A stretch of 64,000 bases of DNA, from positions 55,001 through 119,000 of the forward strand of contig NZ_VLTK01000012.1 of the NCBI RefSeq assembly GCF_007558825.1. Direction: 5' to 3'. Below are positions 60,563 through 64,000 of the stretch, one piece after another. The stretch's first letter is position 1, and each line of letters opens with the position of its first letter. A program made the position numbers and the translations under genes. Source of the stretch: Brevibacterium aurantiacum (lineage in GTDB: Bacteria; Actinomycetota; Actinomycetes; Actinomycetales; Brevibacteriaceae). The notes under the pieces are model-generated. The model made no database searches. It was given only the letters and a program-made list of their open reading frames with translations, and had not been told where the DNA came from.

Positions 60563-60576
60563 ACTGCGCCGGATAC

Positions 60577-60618
60577 GACAACGCTCCCGCACACCGATCA
60601 GTGTGCGGGAGCGTTGTC
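60577..60618. terminator. Bidirectional hairpin terminator
   Basis: Perfect 18-base arms 60577-60594 and 60601-60618 around a 6-base loop, between the convergent cls and YtxH-like genes. Confidence 0.93.
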
Positions 60619-60629
60619 TTCTCAGAGTC

Positions 60630-61019
60630 TCAGGTGTCTTCGGAGAGTCCGGATGGGCCTTCGTCATCGAGATCGCGCATGGGGTCTGCGACGACATCGT
60701 CCTTGACCTCAGGGGTGCCGGTGGACGTGGCGCCTGGGGTCCCAGCCGACTTGCTGCCCGCGGCGCCTGCACCTGCTCCTGCCGCACCGGCTCCTGCGGC
60801 GGAGTTGACCTTGTCGGCTGCTGTCTGCACGGCATCGGCGACGGCCGGTGACTTGTCGCGGATCGACTGGTTGGCCTTCTCGACGGTGTCCTGCACTCGC
60901 GGGTCGGCCCAGAGATCCTGTGCCTGGGCCTTAAGCTTTTCGTAGCTCTGACGTCCGGTGCGTGATCCGAGCACGTATCCGACTCCCAGACCTGCCAGGA
61001 GAATCAATCGCTTCTTCAT
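60630..61019 (-). CDS. YtxH-like small membrane-associated protein
   Basis: 129 residues from ATG 61019 (AAGGAGAG upstream). One N-terminal helix (KRLILLAGLGVGYVLGSRTG) with the GYVLGSRTGR signature of YtxH-type proteins, an amphipathic helix (SYEKLKAQAQDLWADPRVQD) and an Ala/Gly-rich disordered tail. Role unknown; relatives are stress-associated in other bacteria. Confidence 0.8.
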   Translation of the reverse strand: MKKRLILLAGLGVGYVLGSRTGRQSYEKLKAQAQDLWADPRVQDTVEKANQSIRDKSPAVADAVQTAADKVNSAAGAGAAGAGAGAAGSKSAGTPGATSTGTPEVKDDVVADPMRDLDDEGPSGLSEDT

Positions 61020-61201
61020 TTTCCTGCTCTCCTTCTCAGCTTGCCGTGACTGCATGCAACACGTGTGAGTGCGCAGACCGACGACGATCGACGATCGTGC
61101 GCATCGGCACCGTGCCCTGGTTCACCACCTTATACCGCCGATGGTTCCACAGTGAAAGGACATCGTCTCAGATTTGTGGAGAAGATACAGCTCTACGGCG
61201 T

Positions 61202-62236
61202 TCAGCCCACCGTGGGCTGCTGCTGGGTGATGCAGTGGATCCCACCGCCGCGGGCGTAGAGTTCGCGTGCATCGACGCCGACGACCTTGCGCCCTGGGTA
61301 CACCTTCTCCAGGACGGCGACCGCTTCGGCGTCCATCGGATCGTCGAAGGTGCAGGCGATGACCCCGTCATTGGTGACCAAATGGTTGACGTAGGAGTAG
61401 TCGACCCAGTCGTCATCATCGCGCAGCACCTCGGGGGCCGGAATCGGCACGACGTGGAAAGGCTGGCCTTCGGCAGTGGTCTCGGCGGTGAATCGGGTCT
61501 TGAGCTGTTGACTGAATTCGAAGTCCGGGTGCTCGGGATTGCGCTGATCGTGGATGAGGATGACGCCCGGACTGGGCATGGCCGCGACGATGTCGACATG
61601 GCCGCGCGTGCCGAAGGTCTGGTTGTCGCGGTAGAGGCCGTGGTCGAGCCAGATGACCTTCTTCGCCCCGATGGTACGGGCGAATTCGGCTTCCACCTCG
61701 GCCTCGGTCAGGTCGGGATTGCGGCCCGGATCCAACTGCACGCTGCGTGTGGCCAACACGGTGCCCTGTCCGTCGATGTGGATGCCGCCGCCCTCATTGC
61801 GCAGCTGGGAATCCACGATCGGGACGCCTGCCTGGTTCGCGACGAAGCGCCCGATGTGCTGATCGTGATCCCACTTTGCCCACTCCTGGGCACCCCAGCC
61901 GTTGAACACCCAGTCCACCGCGTGCAGTGCACCGTTGTCGTCGACGACGAAGCTCGGTCCGATATCGCGCATCCACGCATCGTCGAGTTCGGCATTGACC
62001 ACAGTGATCGGATGGCTGATCCCCTCGCCGAGGTGGCGGCGGGCATTGTCCGTCTGCGAGGTCGAGACGACGACGGTCACCGGAGTGAACTCGCTGGTGG
62101 CACGCGCCACCGCGGCCCAGGTGCGGCGTGCGGCTTCGGCCACGTCCTCGGTGTCGCCCAAGGCATAGCCGGAAGATGGGAATGCCATCCAGATGCGGTC
62201 ATGGGCAGCGGTTTCCGCGGGCATGTGAAACGTCAT
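61202..62236 (-). CDS. aguA: Agmatine deiminase
   Basis: 344 residues. Hydrolyses agmatine to N-carbamoylputrescine and ammonia. Guanidino-group-modifying fold: DDAWMRDIGPSFV near residue 85, NEGGGIHIDG, HVDIVA (His) and the nucleophile Cys in GGGIHCITQQQP at the C-terminus, all in family order and length. AAGGGA precedes the ATG. Partner genes for putrescine synthesis are not adjacent. Confidence 0.93.
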   Translation of the reverse strand: MTFHMPAETAAHDRIWMAFPSSGYALGDTEDVAEAARRTWAAVARATSEFTPVTVVVSTSQTDNARRHLGEGISHPITVVNAELDDAWMRDIGPSFVVDDNGALHAVDWVFNGWGAQEWAKWDHDQHIGRFVANQAGVPIVDSQLRNEGGGIHIDGQGTVLATRSVQLDPGRNPDLTEAEVEAEFARTIGAKKVIWLDHGLYRDNQTFGTRGHVDIVAAMPSPGVILIHDQRNPEHPDFEFSQQLKTRFTAETTAEGQPFHVVPIPAPEVLRDDDDWVDYSYVNHLVTNDGVIACTFDDPMDAEAVAVLEKVYPGRKVVGVDARELYARGGGIHCITQQQPTVG

Positions 62237-62483
62237 CGTTCATCCCTTCGAGTCTGGCTGACTGTTGAGCCTCGTGGTCGGTTGAGCCTCGCACCGCAGT
62301 GAACCCTCCCCGGTGCCGCAGACAGCAGTTGGCTTGTCCCGAGTGTAGCGAGGTTCGGCTCGTGGGGGTCAACGGATTCCGTACCTCCCGGGACCCGTCT
62401 GCGGCGGGGGGAGTCCGTATAGTCTGGCGTGGAAGACAGGACGCCTGGATATCAGGGTTCGAACGCGCCATGGGAGGCAGCAC

Positions 62484-63659
62484 GTGGAACAGCAGGATCT
62501 GCAGGAATTGTTCGGTCGGTCCGGGACCGGTCCGTTGGCGGGAGTGGTCGTTGCCGACTTCTCGCGGGTGCTGGCGGGGCCCTACGCGACGATGATGCTT
62601 GCCGACCTCGGTGCCACAGTGATCAAGGTCGAGGGCAGGGCCGGTGACGATACACGGCACTGGGCGCCACCTCGGCGAGGCGATGATGCGACGTATTTCC
62701 TTACGGCGAATCGGAACAAGCATTCCGTGGTCCTTGACTTCAAGGACGATGAGGAGCTGGGCCTGGCGCAGGAGCTGGCCAGACGGGTCGACATTCTGGT
62801 GGAGAATTTCAAAGCCGGCGGGCTGGCGAAGTACGGGCTCGACTACGACGCCGTCAAAGCCGCGAATCCGGGCATCATCTACGCCTCGGTGACTGGATTC
62901 GGCAGGGACAACCCGCAGCCCGGCTACGATCTGCTCATCCAGGGACTGTCCGGTTTCATGAGCGTGACCGGTTCGCAGGAGTCGGGCCCGGTCAAGGCAG
63001 GGGTCGCCGTCGTCGACGTGTTCACCGGCTTGCACACGACCGTCGGCATCCTCGCCGCGCTCGCCCACCGCAAGGACACCGGTGAAGGGCAGCTGGTGGA
63101 GACGAATCTTCTGTCCTCGGCACTGTCGGGGTTGGCGAACCAGACCTCAGCGTACGTGGCCGGCGGTGTCGTCCCGCAGGCGATGGGCAACGCCCACCCG
63201 AGCCTGTACCCCTACCAGCCGATGCCCACCGCCGAGGGGCAGATCATCATCGCCGTGGGCAACGACAACCAGTTTCGGTCCCTGGCCGCGGTGTTGGGCC
63301 ATCCCGATTGGGCCGAGGATGAACGCTTCGCGAACTTCTCCGACCGCAATGAGAACCGGGCCGAACTCGAGCCCGAACTCATCAATGCGCTGAGCGAGAA
63401 GACGAATCAGGAATGGTTCGACATCCTGTCGGCTGCTGGTCTGCCGTGCGCTCCGATCAACACGATCGCCCAGGGCGTCGACCTGGCGACCTCTCTGGGT
63501 CTCGAGCCCGTCGCCGAGGCGGGGGCCGGGGAACGTGTGATCCCGACGGTGGCCAATCCGATCCGTCTGTCCCAGACCCCGCCCAGCTACGATCTCGCGC
63601 CCCCGCAGCTGGGGGAGAGTACGGAGGCAGTCAAGGACTGGCTGCGCAGCCAGCGCTGA
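62484..63659 (+). CDS. CaiB/BaiF family CoA transferase (class III)
   Basis: 391 residues, GTG start after GGGAGG. Class III CoA transferase: VADFSRVLAGPYATMMLADLG at the N-terminus (residues 24-44), IKVEG, and the catalytic Asp in VVDVFTGLHT. Moves CoA between carboxylic acids via a covalent aspartyl anhydride. The substrate pair is not predictable; no neighbouring acyl-CoA gene on the same strand. Confidence 0.92.
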   Translation: MEQQDLQELFGRSGTGPLAGVVVADFSRVLAGPYATMMLADLGATVIKVEGRAGDDTRHWAPPRRGDDATYFLTANRNKHSVVLDFKDDEELGLAQELARRVDILVENFKAGGLAKYGLDYDAVKAANPGIIYASVTGFGRDNPQPGYDLLIQGLSGFMSVTGSQESGPVKAGVAVVDVFTGLHTTVGILAALAHRKDTGEGQLVETNLLSSALSGLANQTSAYVAGGVVPQAMGNAHPSLYPYQPMPTAEGQIIIAVGNDNQFRSLAAVLGHPDWAEDERFANFSDRNENRAELEPELINALSEKTNQEWFDILSAAGLPCAPINTIAQGVDLATSLGLEPVAEAGAGERVIPTVANPIRLSQTPPSYDLAPPQLGESTEAVKDWLRSQR

Positions 63660-63934
63660 GTGCAGTCATTTCACCGTCATTGCCCGGGTCATGCCCGGAG
63701 TCATGCCCAGTGCTGCCCGTGTGCCGGCTCCGGTTGATGCCAGTTATGCGTTCCCACAGCTGTTCTCGCAGGTCGGGTTCGTGAAACACAGGGGATGCTC
63801 GGGCTGAACTTCCGGATTCACTGACGTACCCTAGAGTCTGTATGAATGCACCCTAGCCACTGGGGAGATCCTGAGCAGTCCAGTTCTGGTCAAGGCGGAT
63901 TTCGCAAAGTGGCGCACCAGATTCCAGGACTGAG
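63660..63934. other. Gap before the last gene with a TAGAGT -10-like box
   Basis: TAGAGT (63832-63837) is the best -10 candidate on the plus strand, giving a ~90-base leader. No terminator with convincing arms was found behind the CoA transferase gene. Confidence 0.35.
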
Positions 63935-64000
63935 ATGGACACAGACAAGACTGAGACGAAGGCCGCCAAGCGGCCGGTCGTCAAACGCGTGCTGATGGTT
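63935..64000 (+). CDS. Start of a gene cut by the window end
   Basis: ATG 63935 opens a frame of 22 codons (MDTDKTETKAAKRPV followed by VKRVLMV) still open at the edge. A basic stretch then a hydrophobic strand (RVLMV) is compatible with a Rossmann-type enzyme or glycosyltransferase, but nothing specific can be said. Confidence 0.45.
   Translation, partial: MDTDKTETKAAKRPVVKRVLMV

Noticed and set aside
63842..63856. Micro-frame ATG AAT GCA CCC TAG after the TAGAGT box
   Set aside because: Spacing of 4 bases from the -10 box is shorter than in the leaderless genes here, and so short a frame arises easily by chance.

Overview
The window is high-GC actinobacterial DNA with tightly packed genes, no rRNA or tRNA that I could recognise, and no insertion sequence, integrase, phage or CRISPR array. 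The most likely source is Brevibacterium or a close relative. The reasons are the fused oleBC gene of long-chain olefin synthesis, the LPXTG-anchored M28 peptidase, DUF4235 and DUF3817 proteins, and many genes whose -10 box lies 6-7 bases before the start codon (leaderless mRNAs). The genus is inferred from gene content and was not tested by a search.

Layout. 1-5.6 kb: end of a sensor kinase, a lipoprotein, an S9 peptidase, N-acetylglucosamine-6-phosphate deacetylase and a degenerate isochorismatase-like protein. 5.7-8.6 kb: a probable copper cluster (Met/His-rich membrane protein, PCu(A)C-type lipoprotein with a Met-Asp-His tail, Tat-exported DyP peroxidase) behind a perfect palindrome. 8.6-13.7 kb: an Ogt-type methyltransferase, a glycine betaine ABC operon and an alpha/beta hydrolase. 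13.7-17.5 kb: type I dehydroquinase, small membrane proteins, a class IV aminotransferase and a ferritin-like/VIT1 fusion. 17.9-23.6 kb: cell-wall M28 peptidase, DUF3817, flotillin and a CDF metal exporter. 23.8-33.7 kb: enolase-superfamily racemase, FkbM methyltransferase, M20 peptidase, glutamate-cysteine ligase family protein, cupin, an AhpD-like/aminotransferase/EamA operon, an SmtB-type ArsR sensor and a lysozyme-like exported protein.

33.7-36.4 kb holds the most unusual regulatory unit: a GyrI-like ligand-binding protein diverging from a HEAT-repeat protein whose promoter has the 19-bp spacer and dyad of MerR-controlled promoters, followed by a MerR regulator that itself ends in HEAT repeats. 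36.4-40.1 kb: LssY_C membrane protein, SRPBCC protein, and a MarR regulator diverging from a His/Arg/Gly-rich protein across a region full of ACATGT palindromes. 40.2-50.6 kb: propionyl-CoA synthetase, a membrane protein, a front-end-type fatty acid desaturase with its own ferredoxin, then oleD-oleBC-oleA on the other strand, and a Tyr/Gln-rich membrane protein. Desaturase, ferredoxin and Ole enzymes could act together in making membrane-derived long-chain olefins.

50.8-53.6 kb: an SDR gene whose last 52 bp are duplicated 1,402 bp downstream. Between the copies lies a lower-GC cassette encoding an AbiEi-like/nuclease-fold protein, bracketed by a second imperfect direct repeat. This looks like a small integrated accessory (defence-type) unit. 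53.6-64 kb: FMN glutamate synthase-family protein, TM2 protein, MFS transporter, enoyl-CoA hydratase, NUDIX hydrolase, cardiolipin synthase, YtxH-like protein, agmatine deiminase, CaiB-type CoA transferase and the first codons of another gene.

Direct repeats of the form GTNAC-N6-GTNAC, which resemble recalled MtrA sites, occur upstream of the betaine operon and the lysozyme-like protein; near-matches occur upstream of the M28 peptidase. This suggests one osmotic/cell-wall regulator linking separate parts of the window.
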